From Variovorax sp. 770b2 (lineage in GTDB: Bacteria; Pseudomonadota; Gammaproteobacteria; Burkholderiales; Burkholderiaceae_C), in assembly GCF_900115685.1 (NCBI RefSeq), contig NZ_FOXJ01000004.1:3256-67255 (forward strand): a stretch of 64,000 nt of DNA, read 5' to 3'. Made by a program: the position numbers and the translations under genes. Under the pieces are notes generated by a model. The model made no database searches. It saw only the letters and a program-made list of their open reading frames with translations, and was not told the DNA's origin. Shown piece by piece: positions 25,522 to 33,892 of this stretch (position 1 is the first letter of the stretch; each line of letters begins with the position of its first letter).

Positions 25522-26585
25522 TGGTTGCCCGAGCGCTGCATGTCCAGCGTCTTCCGGCTCGAGATGTTGAGGCTGTCCGCGCGATAGATCTGGCGGAATT
25601 TGGCCGTGGCGTTCTGGCCGTCGACCTTGATCACCAGGTTCTCGATGTTCACGCTGATGCTGGACTTGCCCACGATGCGCGCACGTCGATCTTCTTCCCA
25701 GGCCTTGCGGCTCTGGCCGCCGCCGGGGGTGAAGTCGGGGCCGTAGGCGGCCAGGTAGCGCTCCATGTCCTGGCCGGCCCAGGCCGAGGCCCAGCCGCGG
25801 ACGGCGGATTCGATCTCGGCGGTGGAGGCCGATGCGGCAGCGGGGGCCGGTGCGGGCGCCGGCGCAGCTTCGGGCGCCTTGGCCGGGGCCGCAACGGGTG
25901 CGGGGGCGGCGGCTACCTTGGCGGCCGGTGCGGGGGCGGGAGCCGGCGTCGGTACAGGCGCCGGCGGTGCCTTCGCTGCAGGTGCGGGCCGCTCCGGCGC
26001 GGCCGCGGCGACCAGCACCGTGGGCTTGGCGCCCGGCGGCGTCGGCGTGAAGAGCGTGCGGATCACGGCCAGCTTGGGCTGCACCGCGGTGTTGTTCTGG
26101 TCCAGTTGCAGCGCCTTGCTGTAGGCCTGGCTCGCGAGCCGCGCGTACACGTCGCCGAGGTTTTCCTGGGCGGTGGCGTAGCTGGGGTTGGTGCGAATGG
26201 CGCTTTCCAGCGCGCTGCGGGCCTTGTCGAACTGGTTCTGGCCCGCGTAGATCACCGCCAGGTTGTTGTACGGCTCGGGCAGCTCGGGGGCGTCCAGCGT
26301 GAGCTGGGTGAAGGCGGCGATGGCCTCGGCGCGCTTGCCGGTGTCCAGCTGGATCACGCCCTTCAGGAAGCGCATCTGCGGATCGCGCGGCTTGTCTTTC
26401 AGGAATGCATCGGCCTTGGCCATGGCTTCGTCCAGCTTGCCGGCCTGCATGAGGCGGTCGACGTCTTCATGCTCGACCGCGGCCAATGCCGGGAGCGCCA
26501 CGCCGCAGGCGGCAACGGCCAGCAGCAGTGCGCGCACGGTGGGGGAAAAACTGAAGCGGGCGCGAGGCCGGGGGCTCTTGGGCAT
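25488..26585 (-). CDS. Secreted TPR protein with NTF2-like C-terminal domain
   Basis: A 365-residue protein with a signal peptide (LLLAVAACGVALPALAA), three or more TPR units at about 30-150 (PEPYNNLAVIYAGQNQFDKA, YATAQENLGDVYARLA), an Ala/Pro-rich linker of about 80 residues, and an NTF2-like domain at about 255-365 (VRGWASAWAGQDMERYLAAY). The C-terminal domain resembles that of the downstream L,D-transpeptidase, and the genes overlap, so they likely act together in the periplasm. The start at 26585 places the signal peptide correctly. Confidence 0.78.
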   Translation of the reverse strand: MPKSPRPRARFSFSPTVRALLLAVAACGVALPALAAVEHEDVDRLMQAGKLDEAMAKADAFLKDKPRDPQMRFLKGVIQLDTGKRAEAIAAFTQLTLDAPELPEPYNNLAVIYAGQNQFDKARSALESAIRTNPSYATAQENLGDVYARLASQAYSKALQLDQNNTAVQPKLAVIRTLFTPTPPGAKPTVLVAAAAPERPAPAAKAPPAPVPTPAPAPAPAAKVAAAPAPVAAPAKAPEAAPAPAPAPAAASASTAEIESAVRGWASAWAGQDMERYLAAYGPDFTPGGGQSRKAWEEDRRARIVGKSSISVNIENLVIKVDGQNATAKFRQIYRADSLNISSRKTLDMQRSGNQWHIRKESVGG

Positions 26586-26782
26586 TGCGGACAAGACCTC
26601 GTAGGGGGTGGATAACGCAGCGGGTTGGCGGCAAGGATTGTAAGTGGGCCAGTTAACCTTCAGACACAGGGATGACGGTCTTTCGTCTTGCCCGCAACGG
26701 CCCGGCCCCGGGCTTTCCCCATGGGCGGCCGACCGCCCCGCTGCCGGACGCAAAAAGCAGGCCCGCGCAGTACAGTGCCGCC

Positions 26783-27745
26783 GTGGACCGCCTCCAAAGC
26801 ATCGAAACCTTCGTTCGCGTCGCGCAGACCCAGAGCTTTGCGGAAGCCGCGCGCCAGTTGCGGGTGGCCAATTCGGTGGTCACCACGCGCGTGAAGCAGC
26901 TGGAAGAGTTCCTCGGCGCGCCGCTGTTCCACCGCAGCACGCGGGTGGTCCGGCTCAGCGACATGGGCCAGGCCTTCCTGCGCGACTGCACCGAGCTGGT
27001 CGGCCGCGCCAACGACATCGTCGACCAGATGCGCGATGCGCGCGGCACGCCCTCGGGCACGCTGCGCGTCCATGCGCTGACCGGCATGGTGCTGGGCCGC
27101 TTCGCCTCGCTGCTGCATGAGTTCCACACCACCTATCCCGACATCCACCTGGAGCTGATCGTGAGCGATGCGGTGGTCGATCCGGTCAAGGCCGGTGTCG
27201 ATTGCGCCTTGCAGATCTTTCCCGCGGCCTCGCAGGAGCTGGTGTCGCGCCCGCTCTTCCCGGTGCGGCGGCTGCTGTGCGCCACGCCCGCCTACCTCGA
27301 GGCGCACGGCACGCCGGCCACGCCGCGCGAACTGCATCGCCACAAGCTGGGCCTCTATTCGGGCTACCCCACGCGCGACCGCTGGACCTTTCACCACAAC
27401 GGCGAGCAGACCACCATCTACCTCGCCGCGGCGCTGCTCACGAACAGCGTTCACCTGCTGCGCGAATACGCGCTGGAGCACGCGGGCATCGTCTGCCTGC
27501 CGACGCTGGTGGCGGGCGATGCCATTGCGCGCGGCGAGCTGCGCGTGGTGTTGGCGGAGCACCAGCTCTCGTCGTTCTCGCTGAGCGCGGTGTACGCGGG
27601 CACCTCGCGCAATGCGCTCAAGCTGCGCCTGTTCATCGAGCACATCGCCACGCGCTTCACGCGCGTGCCGCCTTGGGACGCCACGCTGATCGAGCGCGGA
27701 ATGATCCCGGCGGAGCTCATCGAATTCAGCCGCTCCAGCGGGTGA
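26783..27745 (+). CDS. LysR-family regulator, probably of the hydroquinone genes
   Basis: 320 residues from a GTG start, giving the normal LysR N-terminus VDRLQSIETFVRVAQ; a longer frame would add an unlikely Pro-rich leader. The helix-turn-helix is at about 18-37 (FAEAARQLRVANSVVTTRVK) and the effector-binding domain starts near 90 (GTLRVHALTGMVLGRF). It lies 246 bp before hapC in the same direction, and a perfect LysR-type T-N11-A palindrome sits between them. The inducer is unknown. Confidence 0.86.
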   Translation: MDRLQSIETFVRVAQTQSFAEAARQLRVANSVVTTRVKQLEEFLGAPLFHRSTRVVRLSDMGQAFLRDCTELVGRANDIVDQMRDARGTPSGTLRVHALTGMVLGRFASLLHEFHTTYPDIHLELIVSDAVVDPVKAGVDCALQIFPAASQELVSRPLFPVRRLLCATPAYLEAHGTPATPRELHRHKLGLYSGYPTRDRWTFHHNGEQTTIYLAAALLTNSVHLLREYALEHAGIVCLPTLVAGDAIARGELRVVLAEHQLSSFSLSAVYAGTSRNALKLRLFIEHIATRFTRVPPWDATLIERGMIPAELIEFSRSSG

Positions 27746-27751
27746 CAGCTA

Positions 27752-27860
27752 CTCCCCCAGGCTTCGCGCACTTCGTGTCGCTTCTCCTTCCCCCTCGCCG
27801 GGGGCGACACCTGCGGCCCCGGCGTAGCCGGTTCCGCGGTGTCCCTGGAACGGGCGGCCG
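27752..27860. repeat. Probable dispersed GC-rich intergenic element
   Basis: The segment between the LysR gene and its presumed target contains CTACTCCCCCAGGCTTCGCG, CCCCTCGCCGGGGGCGACAC and GCCGGTTCCGCGGTGTC, which fold as short hairpins. I associate this pattern with multicopy intergenic elements of Comamonadaceae. No second full copy is in this window. Confidence 0.35.
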
Positions 27861-27888
27861 GGCTGCATGGAGGGGGTAAACCCGGCCG

Positions 27889-27911
27889 ATTGTTCGGAGA
27901 CTCCGAATAAT
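27889..27911. promoter_or_regulatory. LysR-type operator upstream of hapC
   Basis: The core TTCGGAGACTCCGAA (27893-27907) is a perfect 15-bp palindrome containing T-N11-A. The symmetry extends to 23 bp with one mismatch. It is 81 bp from the hapC ATG, typical for a LysR recognition site. Confidence 0.6.
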
Positions 27912-27991
27912 CCTCTTCCAAACTGGTCCCTACCGGCGGGACGGCATGACTCCTAGAGTTCGCTCATCCAAGGATGACAAGGAGACAAGCC

Positions 27992-28513
27992 ATGACCGCC
28001 CCCGCTTCCCCCGCCTACAAGACCCGCTTCGGATCGCTCAAGCATTTCGAAAAAGGCCACGTCGAGCCCATCGACGACGACGTGCGCCACTACGCGTTCT
28101 CCAACTGCTTCGAGATCGCCAGCACGAGCCAGCCCTACGAGAAGGTCGTGTTCGGCCAGAACCAGATCTACGTGCTCGAGACGCTGCGCGCCGAAGGCAC
28201 CTCGCCCTGGTTCACCTGCGCGCACGACGAGTTCGCGCTCGTGATGGATGGCGAGGTCGAAGTGCACCTCGTGCAGCTCGATGCCGCCCAGACGGTGGCC
28301 GACAAGGAGAAGAACGGCGCCGTGCTCGTGAAGGGCGACCCCCAGGGAAAGAAGATGGGCTGGATGAAGCTCTCGCGCGGCCACCAGGGCCTCTTGCCGA
28401 AGAACAGCGCCTACCAGTTCCGCACCGCCGGCGAGCCGGGCGTGATCGTCCTGCAAAGCTGCAAGGGCGAGCTCTCGGTCGAGAAGTGGGCCGACATCTG
28501 CCAGTCGCATTGA
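27992..28513 (+). CDS. hapC: Hydroquinone 1,2-dioxygenase, small subunit
   Basis: A 173-residue cupin-like protein matching the small subunit of two-component hydroquinone dioxygenases (HapC/PnpC): ASPAYKTRFGSLKHFEKGHV near the start, then IDDDVRHYAFSN and SPWFTCAHDEFALVMDGEVE. The ribosome site AAGGAG precedes the ATG. The enzyme opens hydroquinone to 4-hydroxymuconic semialdehyde in the cytoplasm using Fe(II), together with HapD. The gene lies 29 bp before hapD. Confidence 0.85.
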   Translation: MTAPASPAYKTRFGSLKHFEKGHVEPIDDDVRHYAFSNCFEIASTSQPYEKVVFGQNQIYVLETLRAEGTSPWFTCAHDEFALVMDGEVEVHLVQLDAAQTVADKEKNGAVLVKGDPQGKKMGWMKLSRGHQGLLPKNSAYQFRTAGEPGVIVLQSCKGELSVEKWADICQSH

Positions 28514-28542
28514 ACGCAGCACGCACCCAGGAGCCACACACC

Positions 28543-29550
28543 ATGAACGCCCCCGCAGAACTCGCCCGCGTGATCGCATCGCAGCCCGACGCCACGCTCG
28601 GCTACAAGGACTTTTCGCTCGGCAGCTTCCGCTTTCGCCGCGACGAATATTTCGTGCACATCGGCTGGAAGACCCGCGACGGCCGCCCCATGAGCCACAC
28701 GCTGGACGCCGGCAACTACCTGCGCGCGCTGATGCGCGACGTGGCCTGGGGCTTCTTCTACGGCTGGGTGAATTTCGACAACGTGTTCGGCACCGTCAAC
28801 CACTACGACTCGGTCGACCTCTACGCCGGCAGCTTCAACGGCACGATGAAGGACGCGGGCATCGACCTGCTGGAGAACTTCCCGACCGCGCAGATCCGCG
28901 CCACCTTCGAGGCGATGCTGGACGACTGGACCAACGAGGCGTTCGACCCCTTCAGCGCGCCGCAGGAAACCGGCTCGCCCTACGGCCGCAAGAGCGGCAA
29001 CAACACCGCCAGGATCACCCGGGCGCGCGAGCTCGCCAAGCGCTGCGTGGGGCTGAAGGGCGACCTCGATTTGCGCAGCGATGCGCGCGGCGCGCCGATC
29101 AACCGCGCCTTCGCCGACGTGCCGCAGGCCGAGCCCGAGCTGCACCCCGAGTCCGGCTTCGAGAACGAGGTGCACGCCTTCAATCTCTTCGGCTTTTTGA
29201 GCCGTTCGCAGGTCACCTGGAACCCGAGCTTCACCTCGGTGGTGAAGCACAGCTACATGTGCCCGACGACCGAGGAGCACATCCTGCCGATCATCCACGG
29301 CAACGACCGCGTCGAGTGGTTCTTCCAGATGACCGACGAGATCCACTGGGACTGCGGCGACAAGAACACCGGCCGGCCCATGGCCCGCGTGATCATGAAG
29401 GCCGGCGACATGGCCGCCATGCCCGCGTACTGCCGCCACCAGGGCTTCAGCCCCAAGCGCTCGATGCTGCTGGTGTGGGAGAACGGCTCGCCGAGCCTGG
29501 TCTTCGAGATCCAGAAGGGCGAGTCGCCCGAGATCCCCGTTCAGTTCTGA
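28543..29550 (+). CDS. hapD: Hydroquinone 1,2-dioxygenase, large catalytic subunit
   Basis: A 335-residue protein of the HapD/PnpD family. The segment IIHGNDRVEWFF supplies His252, Asn254 and Glu258, and YCRHQGF supplies His299. From memory, the iron ligands reported for PnpD are His256, Asn258, Glu262 and His303, so all four fit with a constant shift of four. Length is normal for the large subunit (about 38 kDa). It pairs with hapC and precedes the dehydrogenase that uses its product. Confidence 0.87.
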   Translation: MNAPAELARVIASQPDATLGYKDFSLGSFRFRRDEYFVHIGWKTRDGRPMSHTLDAGNYLRALMRDVAWGFFYGWVNFDNVFGTVNHYDSVDLYAGSFNGTMKDAGIDLLENFPTAQIRATFEAMLDDWTNEAFDPFSAPQETGSPYGRKSGNNTARITRARELAKRCVGLKGDLDLRSDARGAPINRAFADVPQAEPELHPESGFENEVHAFNLFGFLSRSQVTWNPSFTSVVKHSYMCPTTEEHILPIIHGNDRVEWFFQMTDEIHWDCGDKNTGRPMARVIMKAGDMAAMPAYCRHQGFSPKRSMLLVWENGSPSLVFEIQKGESPEIPVQF

Positions 29551-29558
29551 ACTGCCTT

Positions 29559-29662
29559 TCTCCCTCCCCCTCTGGGGGAGGGCAGGGGTGGGGGCTCTCC
29601 AGGCCCGCGCCCTCTTTGAAGATGCCCCCACCCAACCCTCCCCCAAAGGGGGAGGGAGAGGA
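29559..29662. repeat. Large inverted repeat between hapD and the dehydrogenase gene
   Basis: The left arm (about 29559-29598) contains CTCCCTCCCCCTCTGGGGGA; the right arm (about 29622-29662) contains CCCTCCCCCAAAGGGGGAGG. The arms are near-perfect complements around a loop of about 25 bp, and each arm is itself a hairpin. It resembles the REP-like elements widespread in Variovorax-type genomes. It could attenuate or protect the operon mRNA. Confidence 0.75.
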
Positions 29663-29668
29663 ACGCCC

Positions 29669-31147
29669 ATGTCTGCTCTGCCCATCCGCCACCAGCTCTT
29701 CATCGACGGCCGCTTCGTCGACGCCGAATCCGGCGAGACCCTCGCCACGCTGAACCCGCACGACAACACGCCCATCGTCGATGTCGCGCTCGCGGGCAAG
29801 GCCGACGTCGATAAAGCCGTCACAGCGGCAAAGCGCGCGTTCCCGAAATGGAGCCGCATGGCCGCAGCCGACCGCGGCCGCATCCTGCTGAAACTCGCGG
29901 ACCTCATCGAGGCCAACGGCGAAGAGCTCGCGCGTCTCGAATCGCTGGACACCGGCCACCCGATCCGCGATTCGCGCCGGCTCGACGTGCCGCGCACCGC
30001 CGCATGTTTTCGCTACTTCGGCGGCATGGCCGACAAGTTCCAGGGCGAGACCATTCCGGTCGAAGAGGGCTTTCTCAACTACACGCTGCGCGAGCCCGTG
30101 GGCATCGTGGGGCAGATCGTGCCGTGGAACTTCCCGCTCATGTTCACCAGCTGGAAGATGGCGCCCGCGCTTGCCGCTGGCAACTGCATCGTGATGAAGC
30201 CGGCCGAGATCACGCCGCTCTCGTCGCTGCGCATCGCCGAGCTGATGGCCGAGGCGGGCCTGCCGCCCGGCGTGGTCAACATGCTGCCGGGGCTGGGGAG
30301 CGTCGCGGGCCAGTACATCGCCGAGCATCCGGAGATCGCGAAGATCGCCTTCACCGGCAGCACCGCCACGGGCCGGCGCATCGTGCAGGCCAGCGCGGGC
30401 AACCTGAAGAAGGTACAGCTCGAACTCGGGGGCAAGGGCCCCAACATCGTGTTCGAGGATGCGAACCTGCAGGCCGCCGTCAACGGCAGCGCGTGGGCCA
30501 TCTTCCACAACCAGGGGCAGGCCTGCATCGCGGGCTCGCGGCTCATGCTGCACGAGAAGATTGCCGACGCGTTCCTCGAACAGTTCATTCCGCTCGCGAA
30601 ATCCATCCGCCTCGGAAACCCGCTCGACGAGAACACCGAGATGGGCCCGCTCACGAGCGCGCAGCACCGCGAGCGCGTGCTGAGCTATGTCGAAGTGGCG
30701 CAAGGCGAGGGCGGCGAACTGCTCGCGGGCGGCAGGTCGCCCGGCGGCGATCTTGCGAAGGGCTGCTACGTCGAGCCCACCGTGATGCGCGCGAAGTCGT
30801 ACAAGGACCGCGTCGCGCAGGAAGAAGTCTTCGGCCCCTTCGTCACCGTGCTCACCTTCAAGAACGACGAAGAGGCGATGCAGATCGCCAACGGCACCGA
30901 CTACGGCCTGGGCAGCGGCCTGTGGACCCGCGACCTGCAGCGCGCCCACAAGGTGGCGCGCGACCTGCACGCCGGCATGGTGTGGATCAACAGCTACAAG
31001 CGCGTGAACCCCGGCTCGCCCTTCGGCGGCGTCGGCCAGAGCGGCTACGGCCGCGAGATGGGTTTCGACGCGATGCGCGAATACACCCAGGTGAAAAGCG
31101 TGTGGGTGAACGTCGACGCGCAGATACCGCCGCACTTCGCGCGCTGA
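29669..31147 (+). CDS. hapE: Aldehyde dehydrogenase, probable 4-hydroxymuconic semialdehyde dehydrogenase
   Basis: A 492-residue NAD-dependent aldehyde dehydrogenase: FTGSTATGRRIVQ near 228, catalytic Glu252 in LELGGKGPN and nucleophilic Cys286 in QGQACIAGSRL. The start at 29669 follows a GAGAGGAA site; an upstream in-frame ATG falls inside the repeat and is unlikely. Directly after hapCD, its expected reaction is oxidation of 4-hydroxymuconic semialdehyde to maleylacetate. The substrate is inferred from the neighbours. Confidence 0.82.
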   Translation: MSALPIRHQLFIDGRFVDAESGETLATLNPHDNTPIVDVALAGKADVDKAVTAAKRAFPKWSRMAAADRGRILLKLADLIEANGEELARLESLDTGHPIRDSRRLDVPRTAACFRYFGGMADKFQGETIPVEEGFLNYTLREPVGIVGQIVPWNFPLMFTSWKMAPALAAGNCIVMKPAEITPLSSLRIAELMAEAGLPPGVVNMLPGLGSVAGQYIAEHPEIAKIAFTGSTATGRRIVQASAGNLKKVQLELGGKGPNIVFEDANLQAAVNGSAWAIFHNQGQACIAGSRLMLHEKIADAFLEQFIPLAKSIRLGNPLDENTEMGPLTSAQHRERVLSYVEVAQGEGGELLAGGRSPGGDLAKGCYVEPTVMRAKSYKDRVAQEEVFGPFVTVLTFKNDEEAMQIANGTDYGLGSGLWTRDLQRAHKVARDLHAGMVWINSYKRVNPGSPFGGVGQSGYGREMGFDAMREYTQVKSVWVNVDAQIPPHFAR

Positions 31148-31201
31148 CTCCTGACCCTTGGCCCCGCGGCAACGACCTACATACAAAAGACGGAGACAAC
31201 C

Positions 31202-32455
31202 ATGACATTCAATCGCAGGCAATTCACGCAGGCCACCGCCGCACTCGTGGCCTCGGGCGCGGCACCTCTGGTGTTCGCGGCCGACACGCTGAAGATCGGC
31301 TACGTCTCGCCGCAGACCGGCCCGCTCGCGCCTTTCGGCGAGGCCGACAAATGGGTCATCGAGCAGATGAAGACCGCCTTCAAGGAAGGCATCAGCGTCG
31401 GCGGAAAAAAGTATGCGGTGCAGATCGTGCTGAAGGACAGCCAGTCCAACCCCAACCGCGCGGGCGAGGTGGCCAACGACCTGATCCTGAAGGACAAGGT
31501 CGCGCTCGTGCTCACGGCAGGCACGCCCGAAACCGCCAACCCGGTGAGCGATGCCTGCGAGCTCAACGAGGTGCCCTGCATCTCCAGCGTGGTGCCGTGG
31601 CAGCCGTGGTTCTTCGGCCGCAAGGGCGATCCGGCCAAGGGCTTCAACTGGACGTACCACGTGTTCTGGGGGCTGGAAGATGTCATTGCCAACTACACCA
31701 ACGGCTGGAAGACGCTCGCCACCAACAAGAAGGTCGGCGGCCTGTTCCCGAACGATGGCGACGGCAACGCGTGGGGCGACAAGGAGTTGGGCTTTCCCAA
31801 GCCGCTCGCGCAGATGGGCTTCACGCTCACCGACCCGGGCCGCTTCCAGAACGGCACGCAGGACTTCAGCGCGCAGATCGCGGCGTTCAAGAAAGAGGGC
31901 GTGGAGATCGTCACCGGCGTGGTGATTCCGCCCGATGCCAAGACCTTCCTCACGCAGGCGCGGCAGCAGGGCTTCAAGCCCAAGGTCATCACGCTGGGCA
32001 AGGCGCTCTTGTTCCCCGGCGCGATCGAGGCGCTCGGCGACCTGGGCGACGGCCTCTCGACCGAGGTGTGGTGGAGCCCGTCGCATCCGTTCACCTCGAG
32101 CCTCACGCAGCAGAGCGCAAAGGCCCTGGCCGAAGCCTATGAAGCCGGCGCGAAGAAGCAGTGGACGCAGCCCATCGGCTTCGCGCATGCGCTGTTCGAG
32201 GTGGCGGCGAATGCGCTGTCGCGCGCGAAGTCGCTCAAGGCGGGCGACGTGCGCGATGCCGTCGCATCGACCTCGATCGATTCGGTGGTCGGCCCGGTGA
32301 AGTGGGGCGGGCAAGGGCCGTTCAAGAACGTGAGCAAGACGCCGCTCGTGCTCGGCCAGTGGGGCAAGGGCAAGAAGTACAAGGTCGAGCTCACCATCGT
32401 GAACAACGACGCGGCCAAGAGCATTCCGACCGGCGGCACGCTGCGGCTGCTCTGA
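31202..32455 (+). CDS. Branched-chain-type ABC importer, substrate-binding protein
   Basis: A 417-residue periplasmic protein with a twin-arginine-like leader (NRRQFTQATAALVASGAA) cleaved near residue 26. The type I periplasmic binding fold of LivJ-like proteins follows: TLKIGYVSPQTGPLAPFGE at the mature start. A 50-bp gap separates it from the dehydrogenase. With the four genes after it, it forms a complete importer of the hydrophobic/aromatic type. The substrate may be hydroquinone-yielding aromatics such as 4-hydroxyphenyl compounds; this comes only from context. Confidence 0.85.
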   Translation: MTFNRRQFTQATAALVASGAAPLVFAADTLKIGYVSPQTGPLAPFGEADKWVIEQMKTAFKEGISVGGKKYAVQIVLKDSQSNPNRAGEVANDLILKDKVALVLTAGTPETANPVSDACELNEVPCISSVVPWQPWFFGRKGDPAKGFNWTYHVFWGLEDVIANYTNGWKTLATNKKVGGLFPNDGDGNAWGDKELGFPKPLAQMGFTLTDPGRFQNGTQDFSAQIAAFKKEGVEIVTGVVIPPDAKTFLTQARQQGFKPKVITLGKALLFPGAIEALGDLGDGLSTEVWWSPSHPFTSSLTQQSAKALAEAYEAGAKKQWTQPIGFAHALFEVAANALSRAKSLKAGDVRDAVASTSIDSVVGPVKWGGQGPFKNVSKTPLVLGQWGKGKKYKVELTIVNNDAAKSIPTGGTLRLL

Positions 32456-32456
32456 C

Positions 32457-33176
32457 ATGGCGCTGCTGGCACTGCATGCCGTGAGCAAGGCTTATGGCGC
32501 GCTCAAGGTCACCGACGACATCTCGCTCTCGGTGACCGAGGGCGAGACGCTGGGCATCCTCGGGCCGAACGGCGCGGGCAAGACCACGCTGTTCAACCTG
32601 ATCTCGGGCGATGTGCGCGTCGATGCGGGGCGCGTGGAATACGCGGGCCGCGACGTGACGCGGCTCAAGCCGCACCAGCGCTGCCATGCGGGCATCGGCC
32701 GCAGCTACCAGGTGCCGCAGCCGTTCGGGAACATGAGCGTGTTCGAGAACCTCGTGACGGCCGCCTGCTTCGGCGGGCAGCAGACCGAGCGCGAGGCGTG
32801 GCGCACGGCGCATGAGGTGCTGGAGCAGACCGGCCTGATGGCGCATGCGAACAAGCCGGCGGGCGGGCTCACATTGCTCGACCGCAAGCGCCTCGAGCTC
32901 GCACGCGCGCTGGCGACGAAGCCGCAGTTGCTGCTGCTCGACGAGATCGCAGGCGGGCTCACGGAGCCCGAGGCCGCGGTGCTGGTCGACGAACTCAAGC
33001 GCATCAAGGCGCGCGGCGTGACGATGATCTGGATCGAGCACGTGGTGCATGCGCTGCTGTCGCTCGCGGACCGGTTGTTCGTCATCAACTTCGGGCAGAA
33101 GCTGGCGGAGGGCGAACCGCGCGCGGTGATGAACGACCCGGAAGTGCGACGGGTGTACATGGGAATGGAAGCATGA
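32457..33176 (+). CDS. ABC importer ATPase, LivG type
   Basis: A 239-residue ATPase with Walker A GPNGAGKTT (about 36-44), Walker B LLLLDEIAGGL and the H-loop IEHVVH. The signature region is atypical (GLTLLDRKRLELARAL), as is common in LivG-like subunits. It starts 1 bp after the binding-protein stop and overlaps the second ATPase gene by 4 bp. Confidence 0.88.
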   Translation: MALLALHAVSKAYGALKVTDDISLSVTEGETLGILGPNGAGKTTLFNLISGDVRVDAGRVEYAGRDVTRLKPHQRCHAGIGRSYQVPQPFGNMSVFENLVTAACFGGQQTEREAWRTAHEVLEQTGLMAHANKPAGGLTLLDRKRLELARALATKPQLLLLDEIAGGLTEPEAAVLVDELKRIKARGVTMIWIEHVVHALLSLADRLFVINFGQKLAEGEPRAVMNDPEVRRVYMGMEA

Positions 33177-33892
33177 GCGCGCATCTGCTCGCCACGCACA
33201 GCCTGAAAGCCTTCTACGGCGATGCGCAGGCGCTCTTCGGCATCGATTTCTCGCTCGCCGCCGGCGAACTCGTCGCCATCATCGGCGCCAACGGCGCGGG
33301 CAAATCGACGTTCCTCAAGAGCCTGACCGGCCTCGTGCGCGCGCCCCGCGAAGCGATCCATTTCAAGGGCGAACCCATCGGTGGCTTGCCGCCCGGCGAG
33401 ATCGTCCGCCGAGGCCTAGCGATGGTCCCCGAAGGCCGTCGCCTCTTCCCCAGCCTCAGCGTCGAAGAGAACCTGCTCATGGGCGCCACAGCGAAGCGCA
33501 AGGGCCCGTGGAACCTGCAGCGCCTCTACGCCCTGTTCCCCATCCTCGCCGAGAAGCGCCACCACCCCGGCACCTCGCTCTCGGGCGGCCAGCAGCAGAT
33601 GGTCGCGCTCGGCCGCGCGCTCATGAGCAACCCCGAGGTGCTCTTGTGCGACGAGCTCTCGCTGGGCCTCGCGCCCATCGTCATCCGCGAGATCTACGCG
33701 GCCATGCCGACCATCACGGGCGAGGGCATGACGGTGGTCATCGTCGAGCAGGACGTGACGATGGCGCGCCAGGTGTCGCAGCGCATCTACTGTTTCCAGG
33801 AAGGCCGCGTGTCGCTCGAAGGAAAGTCCGCCGACCTCACGCGCGAGCAGATCTCACAGGCCTACTTCGGCATCGAGGCGGCCCATGCTTGA
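33173..33892 (+). CDS. ABC importer ATPase, LivF type
   Basis: A 239-residue ATPase: Walker A GANGAGKST, signature LSGGQQQMVALGRAL, and Walker B EVLLCDELSLGLAP with Cys before the Asp. LivF-type MVPEGRRLFPSLSVEENL lies before the signature. The ATG overlaps the upstream gene and its own end overlaps the permease gene by 8 bp, showing one transcription unit. Confidence 0.88.
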   Translation: MSAHLLATHSLKAFYGDAQALFGIDFSLAAGELVAIIGANGAGKSTFLKSLTGLVRAPREAIHFKGEPIGGLPPGEIVRRGLAMVPEGRRLFPSLSVEENLLMGATAKRKGPWNLQRLYALFPILAEKRHHPGTSLSGGQQQMVALGRALMSNPEVLLCDELSLGLAPIVIREIYAAMPTITGEGMTVVIVEQDVTMARQVSQRIYCFQEGRVSLEGKSADLTREQISQAYFGIEAAHA

